Below are positions 44,471 to 53,131 of a stretch of 64,000 nt of DNA, one piece after another; positions within the stretch are counted from its first letter, which is position 1; each line of letters opens with the position of its first letter. The stretch is from Rhodopseudomonas palustris. Its GTDB lineage: Bacteria > Pseudomonadota > Alphaproteobacteria > Rhizobiales > Xanthobacteraceae. Where the stretch lies: NCBI RefSeq assembly GCF_003226555.1, contig NZ_QKQS01000016.1, forward strand, positions 124,001-188,000, written 5' to 3'. Under the pieces are notes generated by a model that saw only the letters and a program-made list of their open reading frames with translations, was not told the DNA's origin and ran no database searches. The translations under genes were made by a program, and so were the position numbers.

Positions 44471-46008
44471 GCTCTATCGAGATCGCTCCGGTCTTGCAGA
44501 TCGCTGCAGGAAGCAAGGTGTACAGCGGCGTTCACGCGATCGCCAACGTCGACTTCACGCTCCGTCCCGGCGAGATCCATGCCCTGCTGGGCGAGAACGG
44601 CGCCGGCAAATCCACCTTGTGCAAGGCGATTGCAGGGGCCATCAAGCTGACCTCCGGCGACTACTATCTCGGCGGCGAGAAAGTATCGTTCTCGTCTCCG
44701 GGCGAGGCTTTGGCGCAGGGCGTGGCGATGGTCTACCAGGAAACCAGCCTGGTCCCGTCGATGACCGTGGCGCAGAATCTTGAACTCGGGATGGAGAAGT
44801 GGTTCACCGTCTACCGCAAGATCAACATCGCCGCGCAGCAGTCACAACAGGCCCTGAATTTCAACGTCGATCCGCTCGCGCTAGTGGAAACGCTCGGCAC
44901 CGCGAAGCGGCAGATGGTGGAAATTGCGCGCGCCGTTCGTCACAATGCGCGCGTCATCGTGTTCGATGAGCCGACGGCCAGCCTGACGCCGGAAGAAATC
45001 CAGCATCTCTTTCACCTTCTGAACAGTTTGCGTGCGAAGGGCGTCGGCGTCATCTTCATCTCGCATGCGCTGGAGGAAGCGCTGAAGATCGCCGACCGGA
45101 TCACGATCCTGCGCGACGGCAAGCTGGTGCATACTGGGCCGGCGAACGAACTCGATCGCCCGAAGATCGTCCGGATGATGGTGGGCCGCGACGTCGCCAC
45201 CAGCCACTACGCGGCCGCGGAAATCGCAGGTGACGCCGCGCTTCCAGTGGCGCCGGCCGAAACGCCGGCCGAGCGCAAGCGCGTGCTAGCGGTCGAGAAC
45301 GTGACGATGGGCAACGTCGTCAAGAACATGTCGTTCTCGGTCTATGAGGGGGAGGTCGTCGGCATCGCGGGTCTCGTCGGCTCCGGCCGAACCGAAATTG
45401 CGCACATCATCTGCGGCGCGCGCAAACGCAACTTCCTGCGTGGCGGGCTGATCTATCTCAACGATAAGCCGATCCGCTATCGCGTACCGCGCCAAGCGAT
45501 CCGCGACGGCATCGTCTACATCACCGAAGACCGCAAACTCGACGGCTTCTTCGAAACCATGACGGCGGACGACAACATTTATCTCGGCTATCTCGCCTCG
45601 CCCAAGGGGCGCAGCTGCTTCTATTCGCTGAAGAAGCGCAAGCAGGTCGCCGACCGCTGGGTGAAGGCGCTGTCGATTTCGGCGCTCAAGCGCAGTCTGA
45701 AGATCATCGAATATTCAGGCGGCAACCAGCAGAAGGTGGTGGTCGCAAAGTCGCTGGCGCAGGAGCCGTCCTTGGTGATCTTCGATGAGCCGACCCGCGG
45801 TGTCGACGTCGGCGCCATCCCGCAGATCCATGCGTCGATCCGCGAGCTCGCCAAGAGCGGCAAGGCGGTCGTCGTGATTTCCTCCTATCTACCCGAAGTG
45901 CTGGCTCTGTCCGATCGCGTGCTGGTGGCCCGCGGCGGGCGGATCGTCGAGGAGATGCCTGCGTCCGAGGCGACGGAAGAAAAGATCATGTACGCCGCGA
46001 TTCACTGA
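44467..46008 (+). CDS. sugar-type ABC transporter ATPase with two nucleotide-binding domains (RbsA-like)
   Basis: A 513-residue double ATPase. Domain 1 has Walker A GENGAGKST, the RbsA-type signature region KRQMVEIARAV and Walker B VIVFDEPTASL. Domain 2 has the degenerate P-loop GLVGSGRTE, signature YSGGNQQKV and LVIFDEPTRGVDVGA. It ends with the family tail MYAAIH. The start overlaps the propeller gene by 4 bases. A strong hairpin follows its stop. Confidence 0.93.
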   Translation: MSSIEIAPVLQIAAGSKVYSGVHAIANVDFTLRPGEIHALLGENGAGKSTLCKAIAGAIKLTSGDYYLGGEKVSFSSPGEALAQGVAMVYQETSLVPSMTVAQNLELGMEKWFTVYRKINIAAQQSQQALNFNVDPLALVETLGTAKRQMVEIARAVRHNARVIVFDEPTASLTPEEIQHLFHLLNSLRAKGVGVIFISHALEEALKIADRITILRDGKLVHTGPANELDRPKIVRMMVGRDVATSHYAAAEIAGDAALPVAPAETPAERKRVLAVENVTMGNVVKNMSFSVYEGEVVGIAGLVGSGRTEIAHIICGARKRNFLRGGLIYLNDKPIRYRVPRQAIRDGIVYITEDRKLDGFFETMTADDNIYLGYLASPKGRSCFYSLKKRKQVADRWVKALSISALKRSLKIIEYSGGNQQKVVVAKSLAQEPSLVIFDEPTRGVDVGAIPQIHASIRELAKSGKAVVVISSYLPEVLALSDRVLVARGGRIVEEMPASEATEEKIMYAAIH

Positions 46009-46010
46009 AC

Positions 46011-46036
46011 GAGGGCGCACCCGCCCTCTGCCTTTT
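46011..46036 (+). terminator. Hairpin plus T-run after the transporter ATPase
   Basis: GAGGGCG (46011-46017) pairs with CGCCCTC (46022-46028), followed by TGCCTTTT. It lies 20 bases before the start of the acyl-CoA dehydrogenase gene, so it may be a leaky terminator setting lower expression of that gene. Confidence 0.6.
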
Positions 46037-46055
46037 AAGCTCTTTGTGAGAAGCC

Positions 46056-47267
46056 ATGCTATATCCCGAGTCCGAGCGCGTCACCGCCGTCAAGCACCGC
46101 TTGTTGTCCTTCATGGACCGTCACGTCTATCCGAACGAGGCGCGTTTCTACCAGGAGGCGGAAGAACTCGGCCCCTGGAAGGTCTATCCGACTGTCGAGG
46201 AGCTCAAGCCGCTCGCGCGCGAGCAAGGGCTCTGGAATCTGTTTCTGCCCGACAGCGAGCACGGCGCGGGTCTCACCAATCTCGAATATGCCAGCCTGTG
46301 CGAAGTGATGGGTCGGTCGCATCTCGCGCCCGAAGTGTTCAATTGTTCGGCTCCGGACACTGGAAACATGGAAGTGCTGGCGCGCTACGGCACCGCCGAA
46401 CATCAGGAGCGCTGGCTGAAGCCGCTACTGGCCGGGGAAATCAGGTCGTGCTTCGCGATGACCGAGCCCGCGGTCGCGTCCAGCGACGCCACTAATATCG
46501 AGAGCCGCATCGTGCGGGACGGCGACAGTTACGTCATCAATGGGCGCAAATGGTACACCACCAATGCCACCGATCCGCGCTGCAAGATCTGCATCTTCAT
46601 GGGTAAAACCGATCCGGAAAATCCGAACAGGCATCAGCAGCAATCCATGATCCTCGTGCCGATGGATGCGCCTGGCGTGGAAGTGCTTCGTCCAATTCCA
46701 GTGTTCGGTTTCTACGGCGTTCCCGACCGCGCGTCCGAAGTCGTGTTCCGTGACGTGCGGGTGCCGGCGTCGAATATTCTGCTGGGCGAGGGGCGCGGGT
46801 TTGAAATCGCGCAGGGCCGTCTGGGGCCGGGGCGGATTCACCACTGCATGCGGTTGATTGGGCTCGCCGAGCGAACGCTGGAAAAGCTGTGCCGGCGTGC
46901 GGCCAGCCGCGTCGCGTTCGGCAAGCCGGTCTCGGAGCAGACCGTGACGCAGGAGCGCATCGCTGAATCGCGCATCATGATCGAGCAGGCTCGGCTGCTC
47001 ACGCTCAATGCGGCCCATGCGATGGACACCGTCGGCAACAAGGTCGCCAAGACCGAAATCGCCATGATCAAGGTCGCGGTGCCGAACATGGCCTGCCAGG
47101 TGATCGACTGGGCCATCCAGGCGCACGGCGGCGGCGGCACGAGCAACGATTTCGGCCTCACGGCTGCCTACGCGACCGCACGGCTGCTACGCTTGGCCGA
47201 TGGTCCGGACGAAGTCCACCGCAACCAAATCGCCCGGCAGGAACTGAGGAAATACTCGAACAAATAG
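46056..47267 (+). CDS. acyl-CoA dehydrogenase, ACAD10/11-like
   Basis: A 403-residue acyl-CoA dehydrogenase. The middle domain shows [19 protein letters not shown] and [17 protein letters not shown], the C-terminal domain ends [20 protein letters not shown]. This GPDEVH ending and the SSDATN loop are features of the ACAD10/11/LvaC group, which acts on 4-hydroxy or 4-phospho acyl-CoAs. That would fit an operon that opens a gamma-lactone to a hydroxy acid. No kinase or CoA ligase is found in the operon, so part of such a pathway would lie elsewhere. The start at 46056 follows a weak GTGAGAAG site. Confidence 0.88.
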   Translation: MLYPESERVTAVKHRLLSFMDRHVYPNEARFYQEAEELGPWKVYPTVEELKPLAREQGLWNLFLPDSEHGAGLTNLEYASLCEVMGRSHLAPEVFNCSAPDTGNMEVLARYGTAEHQERWLKPLLAGEIRSCFAMTEPAVASSDATNIESRIVRDGDSYVINGRKWYTTNATDPRCKICIFMGKTDPENPNRHQQQSMILVPMDAPGVEVLRPIPVFGFYGVPDRASEVVFRDVRVPASNILLGEGRGFEIAQGRLGPGRIHHCMRLIGLAERTLEKLCRRAASRVAFGKPVSEQTVTQERIAESRIMIEQARLLTLNAAHAMDTVGNKVAKTEIAMIKVAVPNMACQVIDWAIQAHGGGGTSNDFGLTAAYATARLLRLADGPDEVHRNQIARQELRKYSNK

Positions 47268-47449
47268 TTTCGTCTGGCCGAAGTGTGGTCGAGCGTAGGT
47301 TCGTGTTGCATCTACAGAAAGAACCGTTGAGTTCAAACAGGACGCAGTTTGGACTCGATATCTGCCTTAGAGATTGTTTCGCGTTCGTTCAGGAGCCGGA
47401 TGATTTCGCCAAGCCCATCTGCGTGTTTGGCGATGGCGTCTTTGGCTAC

Positions 47450-48154
47450 TCACCACACTCCCGGCAGCAGCCGATAGCGGGTGACGGACGCGTAATTCGT
47501 GTAGCCGGGGAGCTCTTGTTGGAGGGCACGGTCCTCTTGCGCTGTGCGCCAGGTGAACAGGGCCGTTATCAGCGCCACTGCGACGAGGGCCCAGGCGGAG
47601 CCGAGGATCAGGGCGGTGCCGGGGAGGCCGAGTAACGTACCGAGATACATCGGGTGTCGGACCAAGCCATAGGGGCCGTCGCGCACGACGGTGTGGGCGC
47701 GGTCGCTCTGGATGCGGACCGTGCTTTCGGCATGGTTGTTGACGAGCAACGTCCAGGTCGACAACACCGAGCCGGCGACGAACAGCAGCAGTCCAGGCGC
47801 CACTGTCCAGCCCGGCAGCGGCGCCCAGCCGAATCGGATCGCGTCGAGGCCGGCAACCAGCGGATACGACGTGATGAGCGGCAAGAAGCCGGCGTAGAAC
47901 AGCCGGTCGAACCGTTTGGTGTCGCCGCGCATGCCCTTGGCGCGTGCCGCCATTAGTTCCGGATTGGCGAGCTGCGCCGCGGCACTGCCAGCTATCGACA
48001 CCGCAACGAACGCCCCCGCGTAGATCCAGCCGCGCGGCCAGTCCAGCGTGCCGGCGCCGGCGAAGGCTAGCGCCGTGTAGATCGACGCCCCGAGCGCGGT
48101 GCGGCCGAGCCGCACGGCGAGAAGAGATGTGGCTGGCCTGGCAATCTCCGACAT
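47450..48154 (-). CDS. isoprenylcysteine methyltransferase-like membrane protein
   Basis: A 234-residue membrane protein with about five helices ([43 protein letters not shown]) and the ICMT/PEMT signature [21 protein letters not shown] near residue 165, with the second Glu/Asp-rich end [19 protein letters not shown]. Bacterial members methylate lipids or small molecules; the substrate is not predictable. The ATG at 48154 has a perfect GGAGG. The frame is open far upstream into a LysR remnant, but that is chance read-through. Confidence 0.85.
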   Translation of the reverse strand: MSEIARPATSLLAVRLGRTALGASIYTALAFAGAGTLDWPRGWIYAGAFVAVSIAGSAAAQLANPELMAARAKGMRGDTKRFDRLFYAGFLPLITSYPLVAGLDAIRFGWAPLPGWTVAPGLLLFVAGSVLSTWTLLVNNHAESTVRIQSDRAHTVVRDGPYGLVRHPMYLGTLLGLPGTALILGSAWALVAVALITALFTWRTAQEDRALQQELPGYTNYASVTRYRLLPGVW

Positions 48155-48310
48155 TGCACCTCCGATCGGCACGCAAGACGAGCTCCGTCTGGTAGGGAGC
48201 GGAGAATCCACGCGCCATCGTGATCGATCTGTGGGTTGAACCCCGGCGCTCCGTCGAGCCGGAAGACAGACAGGTGAGACCACGGACTTCGAGGACACCC
48301 CCGACCTACG

Positions 48311-48724
48311 TTTCGAGATGTCGACCAACCGCCCTTCGGTGACGAGGTCGATGTGAACGTCGGGATATCGGCGGAGAGATTCCAGGATCAGGGGCGAGAG
48401 GATCTCCCGCGCAGCCATTGCAAAGGCGTTGATCCGCAGCGTGCCCGAGGGCGTCGCCTGCCGAGACCTCGCCGTTTCGATCGCAGCTTTGATGTCCTGC
48501 AGCGCAGGGCCGGTTTGGCCGACGAAGAGCTGCCCGGTGTCCGTCAGCGAGACGCTGCGTGTCGTCCGCTTGAACAGACGGACGCCGAGGCTCGCCTCGA
48601 GCTTACTGATCGCGTTGCTGAGTGCCGTGGTCGAGATGCCGAGATCGAGGGCGGCTGCGCGAAACGATCCGCGCCGCGCAATGGCGATCACCGCTTCGAG
48701 ATCTTGCAGAGAGGCCCGCGGCAT
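48311..48724 (-). pseudogene. Truncated LysR-family regulator
   Basis: From the ATG at 48724 the first 138 residues are a normal LysR: winged HTH ([35 protein letters not shown]) and the start of the effector domain ([35 protein letters not shown]). Homology stops there, where about 160 more residues are expected. The frame then runs on without a stop into the methyltransferase gene, giving an apparent 424-residue fusion. Confidence 0.8.
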
Positions 48725-48877
48725 TATCCTGATTTTCGCAACGTGTCATCCTTATTCTATCTGCTTACCGAAATGATTGTCCATCGCTAGATCAGGCTCG
48801 CGCGCAAACCAGGCGACCGCCGATTCCGCGACGTCGCGAGGTCTCGTTCGATGCAGACATCGAAAAGGAATAACATC

Positions 48878-49204
48878 ATGCAACTCGACCTGCCGTCCCC
48901 GATCGCCGCTTATCTCGCCGCCCATGGGCGGCGCAGCGACGGCGTTGCTGATCTGTTTGCTCAGGATGCCGTGGTGAAAGACGAAGGCCACAGTTATGTC
49001 GGCGTCGCCGCCATCTCGCGCTGGCTGACGGAGAGTTCGGCGAAGTACGACTTCACCGTTTAGCCGATTGCGGGAGAAGCCGCGCTCGGGGCGACTATCG
49101 TGACGTGCCGTGTCACAGGCAATTTTCCCGGCAGCCCGATCGACCTGCGCTATCGGTTTCGGATCGACGGCGACAAGATCGCTTCGCTGGAGATCTCGCC
49201 ATGA
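48878..49204 (+). pseudogene. NTF2/SnoaL-like gene with an internal amber codon
   Basis: The ATG at 48878 has AAGGA upstream and opens a protein starting MQLDLPSPIAAYLAAHGRRS. A TAG at 49061-49063 interrupts it after DFTV. The same frame continues with AGEAALGATIVTCRVTGNFPG and FRIDGDKIASLEISP to a TGA at 49204, exactly as the NTF2-like fold should. One base change makes the stop. It is most likely a young pseudogene; a sequencing error is the alternative. Confidence 0.8.
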
Positions 49205-49416
49205 GCTTCCATCGCGAACTGAACGAGCGCTCGGTTGACCCGGATCGGGTCGGCCTGCGGCTGGCGTTTCTTGAAGACACCAAGCAGTTCTCCGGCGGAC
49301 TGCTAGAGGCCCAGATTGGCCGTCGGTGCGGCATGGCGATATCGTTCAATTCACCGCAGGAAAACGACAAGAGCACGGACTTCCCGTGCTGTAATCCATT
49401 CGCGACCTACGGATAG
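49201..49416 (+). CDS. Small hypothetical protein or gene remnant
   Basis: A 71-codon frame whose ATG overlaps the stop of the NTF2-like gene (ATGA), as in a coupled operon. It starts MSFHRELNERSVDPDRVGLR and then has no family resemblance I can name. The first residues look like the start of an SDR gene that commonly follows such NTF2-like genes, so it may be the stump of a deleted oxidoreductase. Low confidence as a working gene. Confidence 0.3.
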   Translation: MSFHRELNERSVDPDRVGLRLAFLEDTKQFSGGLLEAQIGRRCGMAISFNSPQENDKSTDFPCCNPFATYG

Positions 49417-49664
49417 CCGCAGGCCGCCACCGAGCGCGCGCCAGGAGCGCGAGCGGACCAGCTTCGCCGCGAGACTTATCGACGGGAGACCGACGATGAG
49501 CGTCCCTGATCACGAAGATGTGGCGCGGCCTTCGCGAGCGTTGGAACCCCGCGCTCTCCACATATCCCGACGCGATCGTGGGCGCCGCCTGCGTCGCTCT
49601 TCTTCCTGCCACCGCCATCGCCCAGACAGCCCACCCTCAGCGACCTTCACAAGGAGACCATGGA

Positions 49665-50507
49665 ATGAGCAGCGGTTTCGTCAAGACCAAGGACGGCGTC
49701 GACATTTTCTACAAGGATTGGGGGCCGAAGCAGGCTCAGCCGATCGTCTTTCATCACGGCTGGCCGCTATCGTCCGACGATTGGGACGCGCAGATGCTGT
49801 TCTTCCTGGCGAACGGCTATCGCGTGGTCGCTCATGATCGCCGCGGCCATGGCCGCTCGTCGCAGGTGGACAGCGGACACGACATGGATCACTACGCGGC
49901 CGACGCATCAGCCGTCGCCGAGCATCTCGATCTGAAGAAGGCGGTGCACATCGGTCACTCGACCGGCGGCGGTGAAGTGGCGCGTTACGTCGCCAAGTTC
50001 GGTGAGCCGCAGGGCCGCGTCGCCAAGGCCGTGCTGGTGTCTGCCGTGCCGCCGCTGATGCTGAAAACCGAGAAGAACCCCGGCGGCCTGCCGATCGAAG
50101 TGTTCGACGGCTTCCGCAAGGCGCTCGCCGGCAACCGCGCGCAGTTCTTCCTCGATGTCCCGGCCGGGCCGTTCTACGGCTTCAACCGACCCGATGCGAA
50201 GACGATGCCGGGCGTCGTCAACAACTGGTGGCGCCAGGGCATGATGGGTAGCGCCAAGGCCCACTATGACGGCATCAAGGCGTTCTCCGAGACCGACCAG
50301 ACCGACGACCTGAAGGCCATCACCGTGCCGACGCTGGTTCTGCACGGCGAGGACGACCAGATCGTGCCGATCGAGGACTCCGCGAAGCTGTCGGTCAAGC
50401 TGCTGAAGAACGGCAAGCTGAAAACCTATCCGGGCTATCCGCACGGCATGCTCACCACCCATGCCGACGTGCTGAACGCCGACCTGCTGGCGTTCGTGAA
50501 GGAATAA
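49665..50507 (+). CDS. alpha/beta hydrolase, non-haem chloroperoxidase-like
   Basis: A 280-residue hydrolase. Motifs: oxyanion region [21 protein letters not shown], nucleophile elbow GHSTGGGE, acid in HGEDDQIVP and catalytic His in [12 protein letters not shown]. This is the co-factor-free haloperoxidase/arylesterase group; physiologically they act as esterases or perhydrolases. The ATG at 49665 has AAGGAG about 9 bases upstream. The same frame upstream (from 49518) encodes a hydrophobic stretch resembling a signal peptide ([18 protein letters not shown]), so an exported longer form cannot be excluded. It ends with a clear terminator. Confidence 0.85.
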   Translation: MSSGFVKTKDGVDIFYKDWGPKQAQPIVFHHGWPLSSDDWDAQMLFFLANGYRVVAHDRRGHGRSSQVDSGHDMDHYAADASAVAEHLDLKKAVHIGHSTGGGEVARYVAKFGEPQGRVAKAVLVSAVPPLMLKTEKNPGGLPIEVFDGFRKALAGNRAQFFLDVPAGPFYGFNRPDAKTMPGVVNNWWRQGMMGSAKAHYDGIKAFSETDQTDDLKAITVPTLVLHGEDDQIVPIEDSAKLSVKLLKNGKLKTYPGYPHGMLTTHADVLNADLLAFVKE

Positions 50508-50528
50508 GGCCCCGCGGCAACCAAGCAG

Positions 50529-50570
50529 CGGCCCGGCCCGACACGTCGTCGCGCCGGGCCGTTGCGTTTT
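50529..50570 (+). terminator. Intrinsic terminator after the alpha/beta hydrolase
   Basis: CGGCCCGGC (50529-50537) and GCCGGGCCG (50553-50561) form a perfect 9-bp stem followed by TTGCGTTTT. It lies 22 bases after the hydrolase stop and faces the convergent kinase gene. Confidence 0.7.
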
Positions 50571-50654
50571 ACCTGGCTCCTACCAACCGTACTGCAATTG
50601 CATGCCGAGATAATCGCTGCTGTGGCCCCCCGGAGGCCGTATAGGCGACGTCGT

Positions 50655-52019
50655 CTAGCGAAGGCGTGAGCGCGCGCCGAACATGATCGCGACATGGGCT
50701 CCCGTCGGACTATCCTTGATTTCGACGCGGCCACCGTGCAACCGCGCGATTTCGCGAACCAGGTTGAGACCGAGTCCGGCGCCGCGCGTGCCGGGACTCA
50801 CACGATAGAACGGCTCGAACACGCGCTCGCGATCGCCGATCGGCACGCCCGGCCCCTCATCGGTCACGCACAGCTCCGATGCGCTGACGCGAACCAGGAT
50901 GCGGCCGCGGCGGCCGCCGTATTGGATTGCGTTCTGAATCAGATTGGCAATTGCGCGCTCCAGGGCTCCTTCGTCGCCCGGCATCGTGAGCACATCGACT
51001 GTGTTTTCGAATCCAATCTCGTAGCCTGCAGCGATGGCGAGCGGGGCGAGGTCCGCGGTGGTGCGGCGGGCGATGTCGACAAGGTCGACGGCCCCCCACG
51101 GCGCGGCGGTTTGTCCCAGCCGTTCGACGTCCAGAAGCTGGTCGGCAAGGGTCGACAGCCGTTTCATATCCTCCAGCAGCCGCGCCGTTTGCGGGCCGAG
51201 ATCGAGCGACTCGATACGGGTCTGCAGAATCGCAATCGGCGTTCGCACTTCATGGGCGGCGTTCGCCAGGAACAACTCGCGACGTTCCAATCCTTCGTCG
51301 AGGCGTCGCAACGCATCGTTGACGGCGCGCACCAACGGCACGATCTCGCTCGGCACCAGATCGAGCGGAAGCTGGGTGCCGCGCCGGTCGATATCGATCG
51401 CCTCGGCCTCAGCCGCGGCGGTTGCGAGGCCGGCCAGCGAGCGACGCACGACCATCGGGGTCGCGATCAGCGTCGCCAGTGCCATCACGACGGTGACCGG
51501 AAGAATGATGCTGGCCATCAGCGCGGCGACGACGCCGGCAAACCGATGCCAGGGCACCGTGCCGCCGGCGCCGGCCAGAATCTGGAGTGGGCCGCCCGGC
51601 GCGTCGATCCAGCGCATCCGTGCTCCGCCACGTGGCGCATCGCCGATCGTCCAGCCGAGGCGGGCCTGTCCGACCGCGTCGAGGGCATCGCCAATCCGGG
51701 CAAATTCGGCCGGCACTTCGCCGCGCGAGATCGAATGCCCGGATTTGTCTCTGACCAGAAACCAAAGCTCGGGCATCGCAGCGAACTGCCTTGCCAACAT
51801 CGGCGTCTGCCTGAGGGTCAGCCCGCCCGACTCGTCGCGCGCGACCGCATCCCTGATCGCATCAATGGTTTGGTCTTCAGGCTCGGGCGGCACCACAAAG
51901 CCCCCAGCCCACAACGTGCCGATCCACGCGACCGTCAGGATCGCGAGCACCATCGCCTGCAGCGCGACGAGGCGGCGGACCAATAACCATCGCAGCGAGG
52001 TGCGCGGACGCGTCGTCAT
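50655..52019 (-). CDS. sensor histidine kinase (QseC/PhoQ type)
   Basis: A 454-residue kinase. Two membrane segments (LVALQAMVLAILTVAWIGTLWAG and VAALMASIILPVTVVMALATLIA) enclose a periplasmic sensor of about 110 residues. A HAMP-like linker follows, then the phosphorylated His in HEVRTPIAILQTRIE and the ATP-binding N box LIQNAIQYGG, G1 VTDEGPGVP and G2 RGAGLGLNLVREIA. It overlaps the response-regulator gene by 4 bases (ATGA). The signal is unknown. Confidence 0.92.
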   Translation of the reverse strand: MTTRPRTSLRWLLVRRLVALQAMVLAILTVAWIGTLWAGGFVVPPEPEDQTIDAIRDAVARDESGGLTLRQTPMLARQFAAMPELWFLVRDKSGHSISRGEVPAEFARIGDALDAVGQARLGWTIGDAPRGGARMRWIDAPGGPLQILAGAGGTVPWHRFAGVVAALMASIILPVTVVMALATLIATPMVVRRSLAGLATAAAEAEAIDIDRRGTQLPLDLVPSEIVPLVRAVNDALRRLDEGLERRELFLANAAHEVRTPIAILQTRIESLDLGPQTARLLEDMKRLSTLADQLLDVERLGQTAAPWGAVDLVDIARRTTADLAPLAIAAGYEIGFENTVDVLTMPGDEGALERAIANLIQNAIQYGGRRGRILVRVSASELCVTDEGPGVPIGDRERVFEPFYRVSPGTRGAGLGLNLVREIARLHGGRVEIKDSPTGAHVAIMFGARSRLR

Positions 52020-52690
52020 GGTAAGCGATTGATCAGATAGCCGATGCCGCGAATGGTGTGGATCTCGACGCCGGCGTCGGCGTCGATCAGTTTCCGGCGC
52101 AGCCGCGAGATGTGGGTGTCCAGTGCGTTCGACTGGATGTCATCTTCGAAGCCGTAGACCGCGTGGACCAGCGCTTCGCGGGCGACGGTTCGCCCGGACC
52201 GTCGCAACAGCGCCTCCAATACCAGCAACTCGCGCCGCGGCAGATTGAGGTCGACGCCGGCGACGCTGGCCTGGCGATGGGCGCCGTCGAAGCAAAGGCG
52301 GCCCAGCTTGAGAATCTCCTCCGACAGACCGCTCGGCCGGCGCAGCACCGCGCGCAGCCGGGCAAGCAGTTCAGCGATGGCAAATGGCTTGCCCAGATAA
52401 TCGTCGGCGCCGCTATCCAGCCCCGCGACGCGCTGGGCGAGGTCGCCGCGCGCCGTCAGCACGATGATGGGCGTCATCAGGCCCTTCGCTCTCAGCGTGG
52501 GGATGAGCGACAGCCCGTCGCCGTCGGGCAGCTGGCGGTCGAGCAGAATCGCACTGTAGCTGTTGTCGATCAGAGCCTCTGAGGCCAGCCCGAGCGTCGC
52601 GACCCGGTCGACCACCATGTCGTGGTTCCGCAGGGCGCCGGCCAACGCCGCCGCCATTTCGGGCTCGTCCTCCACCAGGAGTACACGCAC
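52016..52690 (-). CDS. OmpR-family response regulator
   Basis: A 224-residue regulator. The receiver has acidic residues in LLVEDEPEM, the phosphoacceptor Asp51 in ILLDRQLPDG and Lys in YLGKPFA; the C-terminal winged helix has LNLPRRELLVLEALLRRSGRTVARE and IHTIRGIGYLI. It is the partner of the kinase at 50655 and the first gene of the pair. A stump of a similar gene lies at 55833. Confidence 0.93.
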   Translation of the reverse strand: MRVLLVEDEPEMAAALAGALRNHDMVVDRVATLGLASEALIDNSYSAILLDRQLPDGDGLSLIPTLRAKGLMTPIIVLTARGDLAQRVAGLDSGADDYLGKPFAIAELLARLRAVLRRPSGLSEEILKLGRLCFDGAHRQASVAGVDLNLPRRELLVLEALLRRSGRTVAREALVHAVYGFEDDIQSNALDTHISRLRRKLIDADAGVEIHTIRGIGYLINRLP

Positions 52691-52771
52691 AGCAGAATCC
52701 TTCCGACCTCATCGGGATTCGGTCTATTCGGCGAACATTGCGTCAACCTTGCGCGCGCGGAAACCAACGGC

Positions 52772-53020
52772 TCATCCGGTGCCCAGCAGCGGCAACGCCT
52801 CGTCGCGCTCGTAGAGATAAAGCAGGTACGCAGCGCCTCACCGCTCTGACCGGTCAGCTTCGGATTGTCCTTGAGACTCCGCAACGCCTCGTCGCGTGCC
52901 TGCGTGATCAACTGGCCGTGGACTTCGGAGTGCGCAATCCGGTAGCCGGGTAGGCCGCACGGACGGGTGCCGAGCACGTCGCCTTCGCCACGCAGCTTGA
53001 GGTCTTCCTCGTTCGATGTG
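52772..53020 (-). pseudogene. recG: C-terminal fragment of recG
   Basis: The stretch NEEDLKLRGEGDVLGTRPCG, then GLPGYRIAHSEVHG and LKDNPKLTGQSGEALR is the C-terminal end of the RecG branch-migration helicase. Near 52832 one base is missing, and the true ending LLYLYERDEALPLLGTG continues in another frame to a TGA at 52772-52774. Helicase motifs are absent, so only about 80 codons remain. It is joined directly to a glycosyltransferase stub, marking a deletion or rearrangement. Confidence 0.8.
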
Positions 53021-53131
53021 GAAGCCGATATCAGCTCCGAGGGAGGGCGCTTCGCTGGCGAGATATTCGAGCGAGCGAACCACGCCGTTGACCTGCGGAC
53101 GCCAGGCGTCTGTTGCGACAAGCCCGCGCAT
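53012..53131 (-). pseudogene. N-terminal stub of a glycosyltransferase
   Basis: The ATG at 53131 overlaps the stop of the phosphoesterase gene (TGATG), as in an operon. The first 38 or so residues, MRGLVATDAWRPQVNGVVRS and LEYLASEAPSLGAD, match the start of GT4-type glycosyltransferases (the xATDAWxPQxNGVVR motif). After that the sequence switches to the recG fragment in a different frame. The gene is broken. Confidence 0.78.
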
